The notes beneath the pieces are model-generated. The model was given only the letters and a program-made list of their open reading frames with translations, did no database searches and was not told the DNA's origin. From a virus, in IMG/VR virus record IMGVR_UViG_3300048592_000962, positions 62,001 to 126,000 of that record: a stretch of 64,000 bases of DNA. One strand, written 5' to 3'. This document shows, piece after piece, positions 23,863 to 33,100 of this stretch (within the stretch, counting starts at the first letter, position 1; each line of letters starts with the position of its first letter). The position numbers were made by a program, and so were the translations under genes.

Positions 23863-24851
23863 CGTCGCCTCCTGTTCGCGGTCAGCTTCCCAGCTTCGCA
23901 CACATCGGTCGGAACGGGGAGCCAGACGCCACGGGCGTTTCGATAGAACGCCGCTTCGCAAAGCAGTAGCTCGCCCTTCACCATGACTTCCGGGCGATCC
24001 ACCGCGTTGCGATCTCGAAGGGCCCAAGGGAAGCCCCAAATCACCTCGTCCTTGCCCCCAAAGAGACGGAGCCAGTCCGACGCGATCGTGTCCGCCTCAG
24101 AATCGATCATCAACTCTTCGGCGTAGTCGCTGCCATCCCAGTATTCGATCACAGCGTCAGGAACCAGCTTCTCGACGGCTCTGATGAAATCGGCCAAGTC
24201 ACCTTCTGGAACACGAGACCGACCGACATCTCGAAACGAACCAAGAAATCTGGCATACAGCTCGATCAGCTCTGCCGCAGCGTCCATGTCGTACTGAGTG
24301 CCGAATTCTGCGATCGCCTTGATTTGCTCGGACACCTCGTCCGCCAGCAACTGCTCGATGAGTTTCGTGGGGATCTCGTCCGACTCTTCGTCCCACTCGA
24401 TCTGCTCTACCAGTGAGTCCTCATTGACCATTGACTCAGCCGCTCGGTACTGAGGTTCTAGGTCATGCACACGAAAGGCGACCTGCTCCGCGACGTCGAG
24501 CAGGTAGCTCAGACGAAATGCGACCGCCGGGTTCTTTTGCGCAATGACCCCGTGTTCCCCGTGGAACCCCGACGTGTAGACGTTGCACGGGGTCATGAAG
24601 ATGTATTCGTCGTCTCCTGCGATCTCGTCACGCGGAAAAATGAGCCCTTGTCCGCCTCCCCACTTCTCCCTTGCCTGCGCACGAGGGAGAATCGAGGCCG
24701 CGTCGCGCATCAGATCCATCAGCGCAAACTCGCCTTCGTCGTAACCGGACACCGACGTCAGCACGTGAAAGACAAGCGGATCGTCCTCTGTGAAGGGAAT
24801 CTTCCGCGTGTCGTCGTAGGTGTACCCGACCCATTCGACGTCGCCGCTCAT
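23859..24851 (-). CDS. Acidic protein of unknown function
   Basis: 330 aa. Overlaps neighbours at both ends (ATGA). Aromatic and acidic N-terminus (VEWVGYTYDDTRKIPFTEDD), a helical middle (LIEQLLADEVSEQIKAIAEF) and an Arg-rich end. No zinc, nucleotide-binding or catalytic motif was recognised. Confidence 0.6.
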   Translation of the reverse strand: MSGDVEWVGYTYDDTRKIPFTEDDPLVFHVLTSVSGYDEGEFALMDLMRDAASILPRAQAREKWGGGQGLIFPRDEIAGDDEYIFMTPCNVYTSGFHGEHGVIAQKNPAVAFRLSYLLDVAEQVAFRVHDLEPQYRAAESMVNEDSLVEQIEWDEESDEIPTKLIEQLLADEVSEQIKAIAEFGTQYDMDAAAELIELYARFLGSFRDVGRSRVPEGDLADFIRAVEKLVPDAVIEYWDGSDYAEELMIDSEADTIASDWLRLFGGKDEVIWGFPWALRDRNAVDRPEVMVKGELLLCEAAFYRNARGVWLPVPTDVCEAGKLTANRRRR

Positions 24852-25699
24852 CGGCTTCCCTTCCTGGCCATGTCATGGAGCACGAGCATGACCTGCTCGA
24901 TCACCTGGTCGCTATCCCAGTAGTCGTCCGCGAACTCCACGGGCTCAGTTTGTGCGGGGTGCTTGAAGTGACCGAAGACCAATCTCTTTGCCGCGTCCTT
25001 CACCTGGTTGCGATACCAGCCTCTCGTTATCAGTCGCGGCGATTTTCCGTAGTTGTCCTGCTTGGCAATCAGCCACGCTTCGCTGATCCACTTGACCTCT
25101 TCCGCGCCGTGGCTCTTCACGAGGGCCCGAGCCTCTGCCTTCGACACGGGAGGCGCGTACCTGGCGTTGGACTTCAGTCCTTGCGTTCGAATCAGATACT
25201 TCACGGCGTCAGCCAGTCTCTCGAAGTCTCGCGGCTCCGCGGTGGTCCATGGGACAGCGCGGAAGAAGCTGTACCCGTCGTAGACGGTTCCGACGCCCTT
25301 GCCCTCGATCGTGACGAAGCCGCGATCGATGACCGCACGTAGCGCCCTGCCTTCCACTCGTATCTCCAGCTCGTCTGCCGGAACGAGACGCACGGTCTTG
25401 CGGCCACGTCGGCTCGATCTCTGCTTGGTCGTCCGCCTGCGCTCGTTGGCAATGAGTTCCCGAGCCGAAACCTTCTTCCCTGCGAACACGTTCCCCAGCA
25501 CGGCTCCAACGGACACGCCGACAACGAACCCGGCTGCCATCGTCAAGAGCTGGGTCTTCACGTACTCCCGCATGTCGACCGTCGGCACGGCGACCCAGCC
25601 CCGCTCTCTCTTCGGAGAAGAAAGCTCGTGCAGCAGCGTCGGCGCGACATCGGAAGGGAGGCTCGCGACGGGAGGGGCCTGTCCCAGGTGGTAGGTCAT
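24848..25699 (-). CDS. MTY-start single-pass membrane protein with basic domain
   Basis: 283 aa, beginning MTYHLGQAPPVASLPS. One hydrophobic helix (TMAAGFVVGVSVGAVLGNVF, about residues 52-71) is followed by a basic stretch (ERRRTTKQRSSRRGRK) and a soluble C-terminal domain of about 180 residues. The N-terminus (S/T-Y-x-LGQ) resembles that of the protein starting at 33097. Probably leaderless: TACGAT lies 7 nt before the start. Confidence 0.65.
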   Translation of the reverse strand: MTYHLGQAPPVASLPSDVAPTLLHELSSPKRERGWVAVPTVDMREYVKTQLLTMAAGFVVGVSVGAVLGNVFAGKKVSARELIANERRRTTKQRSSRRGRKTVRLVPADELEIRVEGRALRAVIDRGFVTIEGKGVGTVYDGYSFFRAVPWTTAEPRDFERLADAVKYLIRTQGLKSNARYAPPVSKAEARALVKSHGAEEVKWISEAWLIAKQDNYGKSPRLITRGWYRNQVKDAAKRLVFGHFKHPAQTEPVEFADDYWDSDQVIEQVMLVLHDMARKGSR

Positions 25700-25767
25700 G
25701 GCTCCGATCGTACCTCATCCCAACCCCGTTGCAGTCCGGGGCTCAGGCAGGCATTGTCTGACACACC
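25700..25767. promoter_or_regulatory. Divergent promoters in a 68-bp gap
   Basis: Minus strand: CTGCAA (25734-25729), 16-nt spacer, TACGAT (25712-25707), giving a start at or next to ATG 25699. Plus strand: TTGCAG (25729-25734), 17-nt spacer, CATTGT (25752-25757), with TGTCTGACA at 25755-25763 just before ATG 25768. The -35 elements overlap, so the two genes probably compete or are co-regulated. Confidence 0.5.
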
Positions 25768-26649
25768 ATGGACGACCGCCAGTTCGACGCCTACAGCAGC
25801 TCCGTCTCTGCACTCGCCAACCACCCGCACTACCCGGTGGGGCACGTGCTGCTCAAGAATCGTCGCCTGTTTGCCTCGATGGGCATCGAAGACCCCTTGG
25901 GACAGAAGCTCGGCAAGGGCACCTTCGGGCACGCCTTCAAGGTACCGCTACTCGGAGACAGCGTTCTGAAGCTGACCCGCGATCCGACCGAAATGCAGGC
26001 TGCCTTCCTTCTTCGTGGCAAGAAGAGCCGGCGCATCGTGCACGTGTACGACGTGTGGGCGATCCCTGGTACCTTCCACAAGGACCTACGCGGCTGGTAC
26101 CTGATCCACAGGGAATACCTGCACCCTCTGTCGAAGCGCGACAAGAATCTGATCGAGAACCTGTTCGCACTCTTCGACGACGAGAGTCTCGACCTGGTGA
26201 TCCCTCGCTCACAGAAGCAGCACGCCACGCTGGCCAAGTGGCGCGGCTACATCCGGGACATGCTCGGCGGAGAGGGTCCGGTCAGCGGAGAGGGTGAGGA
26301 CGGAGTCCTTCGGTTCGGTGCCACGCACCTGAAGAAGGAAGTGCAGCGCGCGATGATCCTGTTGATTCAGATCGGAGAGGCCGTCGAGGAGATGCGCCGT
26401 GCAGGCATCGACTGGGAAGACATCCACTCGGACAACATGTTGCGCAACGCAAAGGGTGACCTCGTGATTGGGGACATCGGGTTGGGCATGATGCAGGAGG
26501 ACTTCGAGCAACAGGTCCCCTGGCTCACCCACGAGGTGGCTACGGCGTACGTCGCTGCTAACCGCCCTCGCCCTCATCCTCCAGAACATCAGCCGGAGAC
26601 GGCAAGCGATCCTCGGCGCCAAGAGCAAGAAGCGACTCAAACGACCTGA
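25768..26649 (+). CDS. Protein-kinase-fold protein
   Basis: 293 aa. A glycine loop (LGKGTFGHAF, about residues 48-57) with VLKLTRDP following as the lysine strand, and a catalytic-loop-like DWEDIHSDNMLRNAKGDLV then IGDIGLG (DxG metal site) about residues 215-240. This is a complete small kinase-like fold with HSDN in place of HRD. The C-terminal tail (PRPHPPEHQPE) overlaps the convergent gene by 92 nt. It resembles the protein at 36348 in the VLKLT-DP motif. Substrate unknown. Confidence 0.65.
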   Translation: MDDRQFDAYSSSVSALANHPHYPVGHVLLKNRRLFASMGIEDPLGQKLGKGTFGHAFKVPLLGDSVLKLTRDPTEMQAAFLLRGKKSRRIVHVYDVWAIPGTFHKDLRGWYLIHREYLHPLSKRDKNLIENLFALFDDESLDLVIPRSQKQHATLAKWRGYIRDMLGGEGPVSGEGEDGVLRFGATHLKKEVQRAMILLIQIGEAVEEMRRAGIDWEDIHSDNMLRNAKGDLVIGDIGLGMMQEDFEQQVPWLTHEVATAYVAANRPRPHPPEHQPETASDPRRQEQEATQTT

Positions 26650-27475
26650 GAAACGGCATCTCGTCGTTCAGAGCCCTCTCGAAGGTCGTCCGCATCACGT
26701 GTTCCGCCATCGCTTCCGCTGACTCGTGAACGCGCCTCATGAGCTTGTCGTGAAAACTTGACCTTAGCTCATCCGCAACGTAAGTCACCATCGCTGCCTC
26801 GCCGGTCTTCTTCAAGAACCGGTCGAAACCCTTCTTGATAGCCCGGTCCACCGTATCGCTCAGCGGCTGGCCCGGAGCCATCATCGCGGCAAAAATCCCG
26901 TCGATCTTGCTTTTCAGAATGCGCGCGAGTTTCGATTTGTCGTTGAGCTTTCCCCACGTGTCCAAGCCAATCTCGCTGTCGACAACGCCGTCGATGCACT
27001 TGGACACCACCGTGCGGATGCGATCACGAATGGCACCTTCATCGAGCAGTCGGTCCCTGTTGATGTGCCTTCGGATGATCGCACGGCTCATGGCGCGCAG
27101 CCCGTCGACCAGGTCTTCTGAGACTACTTCGCTTGCTGGACGCGACGCTCCTGGACGCGAGGTTCCAATCGACCCGACAACCGCGTCGTCCACGGGTTCG
27201 TGGGTAAATGGGTCTCGACGCTTGCCGTCGACCATCTCCAGTAGGCTGCGAATGTCGCGACGCAGAATCTCGTTCGTCTCGTGGATGCGCTCGTGGTATT
27301 CGCGAACGCGAATGTCTCCGCCGCGAAGCTCCTGCTGAATACGGTAATGGCTTTCGTCGATGGACTTGAGTCTTGGCTCCAGCTGCTCCAGGAAAAGCGT
27401 CCACTGGGCCACGTATTCGCGGAACTCCGTCTCCGTCATGTCGACGGGATGCTTCTTCTTCGCGGGTCTGGTCAC
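26558..27475 (-). CDS. Coiled-coil, helical protein of unknown function
   Basis: 305 aa from GTG 27475 (GTGA overlap with the helicase stop). Residues 15-85 form a coiled coil (YVAQWTLFLEQLEPRLKSID). A helical domain follows (about residues 130-270) and an acidic end (DVLEDEGEGG). No nuclease or binding motif was seen. Because it is translationally coupled to the helicase, it may be a partner protein. Confidence 0.6.
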   Translation of the reverse strand: MTRPAKKKHPVDMTETEFREYVAQWTLFLEQLEPRLKSIDESHYRIQQELRGGDIRVREYHERIHETNEILRRDIRSLLEMVDGKRRDPFTHEPVDDAVVGSIGTSRPGASRPASEVVSEDLVDGLRAMSRAIIRRHINRDRLLDEGAIRDRIRTVVSKCIDGVVDSEIGLDTWGKLNDKSKLARILKSKIDGIFAAMMAPGQPLSDTVDRAIKKGFDRFLKKTGEAAMVTYVADELRSSFHDKLMRRVHESAEAMAEHVMRTTFERALNDEMPFLRSFESLLALGAEDRLPSPADVLEDEGEGG

Positions 27476-29481
27476 AGCTTGAATCCCATCTGCTGGCCGA
27501 TCGGCGTCTTGTCGACCGGAGCTGGTTGCACGTACCCGGTCACGGGGACGTCTGCCTCCGTGATGAACATGGACGGCTCGCATGGCCGATCTTCTTCGCG
27601 CTTCAGCGGGTAGCTCATCCAAAGCTCGTCGCGGGCACGGGTCGCGGCGACGTAGAACACGCGACGCTCCTCGATCAGATCTGCGCGCGACGACGGGAAC
27701 AGTCCCTGCACCAGCTGAGGCAGGTAGACGACGCCCCACTCGGCCCCCTTGGCTTTGTGCACCGTCGAGACCGTCACCGCGTTGACCTTCCTCCCACGGT
27801 GCATCTTGTCGATCTTATCCAGCATCGACACCAGCTCCTGTGTCGTCTGAAACGAATCAGCGAGACCCATGAAGGTCTCCACCGTCTTCTTCGGAGACTG
27901 ATCCTCGCTCTCCTCGGCCTCCGTCTTCTTCGTGTCGAGCAGCTCCGTGCTCTCGACGATCGACCGAACAACGACCGATGCCGACTTCTTCGCTCCGATG
28001 CGGTCCCTCACCGTCTGAATGAACCGCACCCACGAACCCAGGCACATGTGCTGCCAATCCGTCAGCTGCGCATTCGACAAGGCGCGAGTCCCTGCGGCCA
28101 GGTGATCGTCGTCCGGCTGCACGCACGCGAGAACCTTCTCGGTGAGCGCCTTTCCTCCACGGAAGGTCGGGACGCTGAAGTTTGCGGCGAGGTCCTTGTC
28201 GCTGGACGTGCCGAGCGCAGCGCGCAGCATGCCAGCGATCATCCGAGCTTCCTTCGTCTCGAAGAACGACGAGCCGCTGACGAGTCGATACGGAATGTTT
28301 GCCCGAGCCAGAGCCATCTCGACCGAGCAGGTCATGAAGTTCATGCGTACGAGGACGGCCTGGTCTCGGAACTGAGCTGAGTTGGAGTCGTAGCGAGCCT
28401 GGATCGTCTCTGCGATTGCGTCCGCCTCCTCCACGGAGGTCATGAACGCGTGCGCGTGCACCACGCCGTGGACCTTGCGCTCGCAGGTCATCTCCATCGG
28501 GAGATCGTCCTCGTCGCACAACACCGAGTTGGCCGGCATGTTGCCGATGATGTTGTTGGCCACCTGGATGACCTCCAGGCAGGACCGGTAGTTGCGGTGC
28601 ATGAACACCGTCTTCGCGCCAGCCCAGATCTTGTCGAACTCCAGGATGTGTCGCGGATTCGAGCCGCGGAAGCCGTAGATCGACTGCGCAGGATCGCCGA
28701 CGACGACATAGCACCGGTGCTGGTCCGCAAGAGCCTCCGCGATGAAGGCCTGCGTCATGTTCTCGTCCTGCGCCTCGTCTTGGAGGATGTGCTTCCACCT
28801 GGCCGACCACCGCTCGCGCACGGAAGAGTTCTCGCGCAGCAGCATCGCGCTCTCGTAAAGCATGTCGTCGAAGCCGACGAAGGTCTGCAAGCCACCCATG
28901 TGAAAGATGCCTTCGTCGCGACGAATCTTCTCAGTCAGCAAGAAGACGGAAATCAAGTCGTCCGCCGAGATGCTCTCCGCATCCGGCTCCGCCGACGTCC
29001 GCAGAGCGATCTCCCTGACCTTCGGATGCTCCAGCCCGAGTCGCGACATCGCATCGTCCACGGGGACCATCTCCGACTTCACTCTGGAGGAGAACCGAGC
29101 CAGAGCCTTCTTGCGCGGCTCCAGGCCCAGGCGTCGAAACGCCTCCTGGCTCGCCTTCGTCCAGAGGAGTCCGGTGGTGTCGATGTTGCCCTGGCCGATC
29201 TCACGCTTGTAGATCTCCAGCGCCAGCGAGTGAAACGTCCTCACCGACCCGTCGACCTGGTGCGACGGCAGTCGCTTCGAGATCCTCTTGCTCATCTCGT
29301 CGCGAGCGATGCGCGAGAACGAGATCAGAAGAATCCGATCCGGACTGATGCCTCGCTTCTCCACGAGGTGCGCCACACGCTCCACGAGCGCCGTCGTCTT
29401 CCCTGCGCCGGCAACAGCACCGACGCGCAGCGGGCCGTCGCCGTGGTTGACGACTTCTTCTTGCTCCGGGTTCAAGCTCAC
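27472..29481 (-). CDS. UvrD/PcrA/Rep-type superfamily 1A DNA helicase
   Basis: 669 aa. LNPEQEEVV (Q motif), Walker A GAVAGAGKTT (residues 18-27), Walker B LQDEAQDENMTQ, motif III VVGDPAQSIYGFRGS, motif V TVHKAKGAEWGVVYLP and motif VI FYVAATRARDELWMS are all present and in order, so the enzyme should be active. It would unwind DNA 3' to 5' in replication, recombination or repair. Length matches PcrA-type enzymes. Translationally coupled to the downstream coiled-coil gene. Confidence 0.92.
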   Translation of the reverse strand: MSLNPEQEEVVNHGDGPLRVGAVAGAGKTTALVERVAHLVEKRGISPDRILLISFSRIARDEMSKRISKRLPSHQVDGSVRTFHSLALEIYKREIGQGNIDTTGLLWTKASQEAFRRLGLEPRKKALARFSSRVKSEMVPVDDAMSRLGLEHPKVREIALRTSAEPDAESISADDLISVFLLTEKIRRDEGIFHMGGLQTFVGFDDMLYESAMLLRENSSVRERWSARWKHILQDEAQDENMTQAFIAEALADQHRCYVVVGDPAQSIYGFRGSNPRHILEFDKIWAGAKTVFMHRNYRSCLEVIQVANNIIGNMPANSVLCDEDDLPMEMTCERKVHGVVHAHAFMTSVEEADAIAETIQARYDSNSAQFRDQAVLVRMNFMTCSVEMALARANIPYRLVSGSSFFETKEARMIAGMLRAALGTSSDKDLAANFSVPTFRGGKALTEKVLACVQPDDDHLAAGTRALSNAQLTDWQHMCLGSWVRFIQTVRDRIGAKKSASVVVRSIVESTELLDTKKTEAEESEDQSPKKTVETFMGLADSFQTTQELVSMLDKIDKMHRGRKVNAVTVSTVHKAKGAEWGVVYLPQLVQGLFPSSRADLIEERRVFYVAATRARDELWMSYPLKREEDRPCEPSMFITEADVPVTGYVQPAPVDKTPIGQQMGFKL

Positions 29482-29717
29482 AGAGTCTCCTCGTACTTCA
29501 TCGCCTCAAGGCCGCGTACGGCTTCATCCACGCACTCAGTGCACACCTGGAAACGTGACCGGTCGCCCAACATGTACGCGTGATCGATGTCCGTGAGCAC
29601 GAACTCGAACACATCCAACGGGCGCCCACATAGCGCGTGCTTCTGCGGCTCACGTGGCGACCGAATGCACTTGACGTGCCCTGGTCGCTCCGGAGCCTCG
29701 GGCTGCCTCACGTTCAT
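29478..29717 (-). CDS. Small Cys-containing protein
   Basis: 79 aa. VKCIRSP, ALCGRPLDVFEFV and VCTECVDEAV give a CxxC plus isolated Cys pattern compatible with a zinc knuckle. Overlaps both neighbours by 4 nt. No family was recognised. Confidence 0.6.
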   Translation of the reverse strand: MNVRQPEAPERPGHVKCIRSPREPQKHALCGRPLDVFEFVLTDIDHAYMLGDRSRFQVCTECVDEAVRGLEAMKYEETL

Positions 29718-31555
29718 GCCTCTTTCGCCCTGCTCTTCGCCTTCGCGAGCTGCTTCTTCATCTCGGCCATCTCCTCTTTCAGCTCGGTCAGCTCGCGCTC
29801 GACGTCGTCGTCCTCGAACCGCGCACGGATCTGCTCTCGGCCCCCTTCCGCGTCTTCGGCCATGGCCCCCGCCGCCGCACCCAGCTTGGCGAGCTTCATG
29901 AGGTGCTTCCGCATCTTGTTCATGCGCGGGCCGACCAGCTCTTTCGTGGACGCCGCCATCTGAAGCTTGCAGACGGTTGCGATCGCGTCCGAGTGCGGCA
30001 GAAGATTCGTGTGCTCGGCGCCCGTCTGAAGAAGCACCGCCATGAGGAACTTCGCCAACTCTTTGCCGTCCGGGCTCTGGAGAGCGACCTGCACCATGGG
30101 GGAGTCCGCGAACATCTCCTTCGCGAGATCGACGAAGATCTCACCGGCCTCGTTGGCCGCCGCCAACTTCAGACCCAAGCCAACCGCGTCCGTGATGTCC
30201 CTGCCCTGCTTCTTCAACGTCTCACTCATCTTGTTCTCCCTGTGAAAATGGGAAGTTGCGATCATCGCCGGTACGGCATCGCGGACATCCTCGTGTGACT
30301 GGAATCGCCCGGTAATCATGTTCAGACGACGAATGGTAGCGTCGACTTCAATCGTCTGCTGCGCCAACGCATTCATTGCGTTCAGCTCATCGCTGACGTC
30401 TTTGACGTGAGCCTCCACAGTCGGGATGTCCATGAAGCCGTAAGCATCAATGTCGTGGTACCTTGACGAGCGGTGCAGCAACATGATGGCGGCCTGCTCA
30501 CGTGCGATGCGTGCCAACTCGCGCAGCACGTAGCAAGCCTTTCGCGCCGCCTCCTCCGTGTTGGCAGACATGAACCCATCGAGCATGGCCGCTAGGTCCT
30601 GGTAGTCCTGCGATCTGTCGCCGAGGTGTTCTGAGCGAAAGGAGAGCGTGTCTTCCAGCAGATGATCGAGCCGTTGGTGGATTGCTCGGCGCAGATCTCT
30701 GGCTTCGCCCTGTTGCGCATGAGGCTTTACCTGATGCTCTGCGGCATGCGCTGCCATATCCGCAAGATCGGCGTACATCTTCGAATCACTGTCGCCCATC
30801 GCTGACCTTTCCTGCCTGCGCTTCTGGATCCGCTTAGCGACATCCTTGGCGACATTCTTGGCGAGTTCCATCTGTCTATCAGACGGAGGTAGCTGCGGGA
30901 TCGTCCACGTGCTCGGGGCCGCAGGCTCGTTATACCTGATGTGCAGCTCGCCCACCGATACGTGGTGGTGCCCGTGCGCTTCTGCCAGCGTGACCAGGTG
31001 CTTGAGCAAGCGGAGAACCGCGCTCTGCTCGTCCTCGTCAGCTTGGGGGAACATGCTCGACGCGAGCGGACCTCCGAGCCACTTGAGTGCTGCGTCGATG
31101 GTCGCTATGACGTCCTTGGCGCTTACGGGCTCCTCTTTGCAAATCAGCCAAAGCGCGTCGCACGCCTCGTGATACAACGAGGTCATCCCAAGAGACTGAT
31201 TCTCGCCGCGTCGAATGGCTAAAACAGACGCCAGTAGGCGCACCACGCTACCCAACTGAGCCGCGGATAGATAAACAGGCGGGGCCTTCTCCTCGCGAAT
31301 CTTGGCGATCTTGCCGTCGTACCAGTCATTGAACGTCCCGTGGTTGGCTGGCTCCACGCCGTTGCGGAAACACTGGTCGCACAGCATCGCGCGAGACACG
31401 CCGGCAACCATCCATCCAGACGGAATGTACTTGTGCGGGTATTGCGAAATCTGCTTGTTGGACTTTGCAATAGCGCCGCACCCCGTGCAGACACTATCGG
31501 CGCCATTTTCAGACGTGGGGGCGTATGGAGCCTCGAAGACGTAGCCTGGTTTCAC
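29714..31555 (-). CDS. Large helical protein with N-terminal zinc knuckles
   Basis: 613 aa from GTG 31555, which overlaps the TGA of the small upstream gene; the longer frame from 31615 would overlap that gene. N-terminal CTGCGAI and CDQCFRNG form a zinc ribbon (about residues 21-66). The rest is mostly helical, with a coiled coil near the C-terminus (ERELTELKEEMAEMKKQLAK). The codon style in the first two thirds is less G/C-rich than in the last third, so this may be a fusion. Function unknown. Confidence 0.6.
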   Translation of the reverse strand: MKPGYVFEAPYAPTSENGADSVCTGCGAIAKSNKQISQYPHKYIPSGWMVAGVSRAMLCDQCFRNGVEPANHGTFNDWYDGKIAKIREEKAPPVYLSAAQLGSVVRLLASVLAIRRGENQSLGMTSLYHEACDALWLICKEEPVSAKDVIATIDAALKWLGGPLASSMFPQADEDEQSAVLRLLKHLVTLAEAHGHHHVSVGELHIRYNEPAAPSTWTIPQLPPSDRQMELAKNVAKDVAKRIQKRRQERSAMGDSDSKMYADLADMAAHAAEHQVKPHAQQGEARDLRRAIHQRLDHLLEDTLSFRSEHLGDRSQDYQDLAAMLDGFMSANTEEAARKACYVLRELARIAREQAAIMLLHRSSRYHDIDAYGFMDIPTVEAHVKDVSDELNAMNALAQQTIEVDATIRRLNMITGRFQSHEDVRDAVPAMIATSHFHRENKMSETLKKQGRDITDAVGLGLKLAAANEAGEIFVDLAKEMFADSPMVQVALQSPDGKELAKFLMAVLLQTGAEHTNLLPHSDAIATVCKLQMAASTKELVGPRMNKMRKHLMKLAKLGAAAGAMAEDAEGGREQIRARFEDDDVERELTELKEEMAEMKKQLAKAKSRAKEA

Positions 31556-31749
31556 GGCATGCCTCGGTCGTCGAGATCGATGGCCATCAGCAGGCACAGT
31601 GAGGCCATGGAGCATACTGCGCTCTCAAGCCATGAGCCGCGGAACGCTGCGGCCACGGACCAGCCCAACGAGCCTCCGAGAGCGAACAACTTGGCTCGAC
31701 GCCACATGGACGGCACGCTGACACGATAGTTCTTGTCTGACAAGTACAT
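31552..31749 (-). CDS. Small membrane protein (start uncertain)
   Basis: 65 aa if translated from ATG 31749, but that start lies within the TTGTCAGACAAG regulatory palindrome; ATG or GTG codons further in (for example MWRRAKLFALG) are also possible. Two hydrophobic segments (LFALGGSLGWSVAAAF and CSMASLCLLMAIDL). It ends by coupling (GTGA) to the large helical gene. Confidence 0.45.
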   Translation of the reverse strand: MYLSDKNYRVSVPSMWRRAKLFALGGSLGWSVAAAFRGSWLESAVCSMASLCLLMAIDLDDRGMP

Positions 31750-31761
31750 TCGACGTACCCT
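31733..31761 (+). promoter_or_regulatory. Leaderless promoter with TTGTCTGACAA palindrome
   Basis: TTGTCT (31733-31738), a 17-nt spacer and TACCCT (31756-31761). The predicted start falls at ATG 31768. The -35 is part of TTGTC-T-GACAA, a perfect palindrome that also contains the recurring TGTCTGACA motif. Confidence 0.6.
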
Positions 31762-31767
31762 CGGCGC

Positions 31768-32124
31768 ATGTCCGAAGAGCTGGAGTTTCAGTTGGGCGCA
31801 GACGTACAACAGCAGATGGCAGCGGTGGCCGAGGCGGTGAAGCTGTGGGCAGCAAGCGACTACCGTCGTGTGGAGGTCGTCGAGTCGTTTTCTGTGACGC
31901 AGACCGGGGGCCTGGTGGTTCGAAAGCCGGGGGAGGTGGTTCGGCTCACGTACGCGCTCTTCAGCTGCACGACGGGTGCGCAAGTTGGTACGATCCGCTT
32001 CGTGATCCGCGCACACCTCGACATGCAGGCCGTGTGGTGGGAAGCCAACGGCAGCGGCAACGACGTGCTGAAGGCCGCGAACGTGCCGGTGCGGAAGACA
32101 AACGAATCGGGAGCGGTGACGTGA
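31768..32124 (+). CDS. Small alpha/beta protein of unknown function
   Basis: 118 aa, probably translated from a leaderless mRNA. N-terminal helix (LGADVQQQMAAVAEAVKLW), then a beta-rich half with many aromatic residues (LTYALFSCTTGAQVGTIRFV). GTGA overlap with the next gene. No family was recognised. Confidence 0.6.
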   Translation: MSEELEFQLGADVQQQMAAVAEAVKLWAASDYRRVEVVESFSVTQTGGLVVRKPGEVVRLTYALFSCTTGAQVGTIRFVIRAHLDMQAVWWEANGSGNDVLKAANVPVRKTNESGAVT

Positions 32125-32309
32125 GCACGATGAAGTCCGCCGACCTGCTGCACCTCCACCGGGGCGGCAACGAGACCACCTTGTGCGGCATCCCCTTGCA
32201 ACGAGCGTCGTCATCGCTTCGGCTGCTGTACTGGGAAACCAGTCAGCGGGAGGGTGTCTGCGCTACGTGCGCTCGGATCGGACACGACATGCGTCAGGTG
32301 CCGCTGTGA
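32121..32309 (+). CDS. Small His/Cys zinc-finger-like protein
   Basis: 62 aa from GTG. LHLHRGGNETTLCGIPL and VCATCARIGHDM provide two Cys/His pairs typical of a compact zinc knuckle; similar short proteins are common in high-G+C phages. Overlaps both neighbours by 4 nt. Confidence 0.65.
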   Translation: MSTMKSADLLHLHRGGNETTLCGIPLQRASSSLRLLYWETSQREGVCATCARIGHDMRQVPL

Positions 32310-32674
32310 AGAAGGTTGGTCTGCTGTTCCATCGAAGCGGGCGTCCTCCTGTCGTTTCGCACGCGGACGTCGCCCGGACACCCTCTGCGAGGGCCCACGG
32401 GCTACGCAGCCGATCTGGACTCTCCCCCTACGAGTCGATGCTCTTCGTCTGGAATGGCTTGACCGATGATCCGTTCACGATGGTCGGCATCCCCTTCCCA
32501 CTCGACTTCGTGTTTCTGGACCGAGGCTCGCGAATCGTCGACATCCGGCATCGCGTGCCCCCTGGCACACCTCGCGTGTTCGCGAGAAGGCTGTTTCAGT
32601 ACGCGATCGAGCTGCCTGCGGGGTTCTGCGACACGCACGGCATTTCTGTTGGCGATTGGGTCTCCACCACGTAG
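32306..32674 (+). CDS. DUF192-family protein
   Basis: 122 aa. GLRSRSGLSPYESMLFVWNG, IPFPLDFVFLDRGSRIVDIRH and AIELPAGFCDTHGISVGDWV follow the conserved DUF192 order: a Met-Leu-Phe strand, a Pro-Leu-Asp motif with Phe-Leu-Asp, and a final Glu-Leu-Pro-Ala-Gly...Gly-Asp. Cellular DUF192 proteins are often exported; this one lacks a signal peptide. Function of the family is not established. Confidence 0.75.
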   Translation: MKKVGLLFHRSGRPPVVSHADVARTPSARAHGLRSRSGLSPYESMLFVWNGLTDDPFTMVGIPFPLDFVFLDRGSRIVDIRHRVPPGTPRVFARRLFQYAIELPAGFCDTHGISVGDWVSTT

Positions 32675-32725
32675 GGCGCGTGGCTGGAGTTGCGGCGGCG
32701 CACGGTGTAGCCTAACGGCAACGCC

Positions 32726-33100
32726 ATGTCGCATCCGCGCTCCCTCGGGCAGATAGCCTTCAAGCCCAGCACCGCAGCGGCGCTCGCGAGAGCCTCGTCG
32801 GCGCTGAAACCTTCGTTGCTGACCGCGCTTGCGCCTGCATACGAGACAGGGGCATCCGAGCGCACGGCCGAAGAGCAGGCGCAGCTCCAGTCTCGCTTCA
32901 ACGAGGCGGGCGCAACGATCGATGCGGCGCTTCGACAAGCGGCAGAGCAGGAGGCGGCAGAACAGGCTCGTGCACAGGCCGAGGCTGCGACGCCGTTCTA
33001 TTTGAAGAAGTACGGTCCGCTACCGCTGTGGGCTTGGGCAACGGGCGGCGTTGCGGCCATCGGGGTCGGCGCGTTCCTGCTGCGACGGAGGAGATCGTGA
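32726..33100 (+). CDS. MSH-start tail-anchored membrane protein
   Basis: 124 aa, beginning MSHPRSLGQIAFKPS. Helical Ala/Gln/Glu-rich middle (QEAAEQARAQAEAATPFYLK), then LPLWAWATGGVAAIGVGAFL and a basic tail (LRRRRS). The KYGPLPLWAWATGG end is closely similar to KPLGPLPVWGWGAVG of the next protein, so the two tail anchors are related. Confidence 0.75.
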   Translation: MSHPRSLGQIAFKPSTAAALARASSALKPSLLTALAPAYETGASERTAEEQAQLQSRFNEAGATIDAALRQAAEQEAAEQARAQAEAATPFYLKKYGPLPLWAWATGGVAAIGVGAFLLRRRRS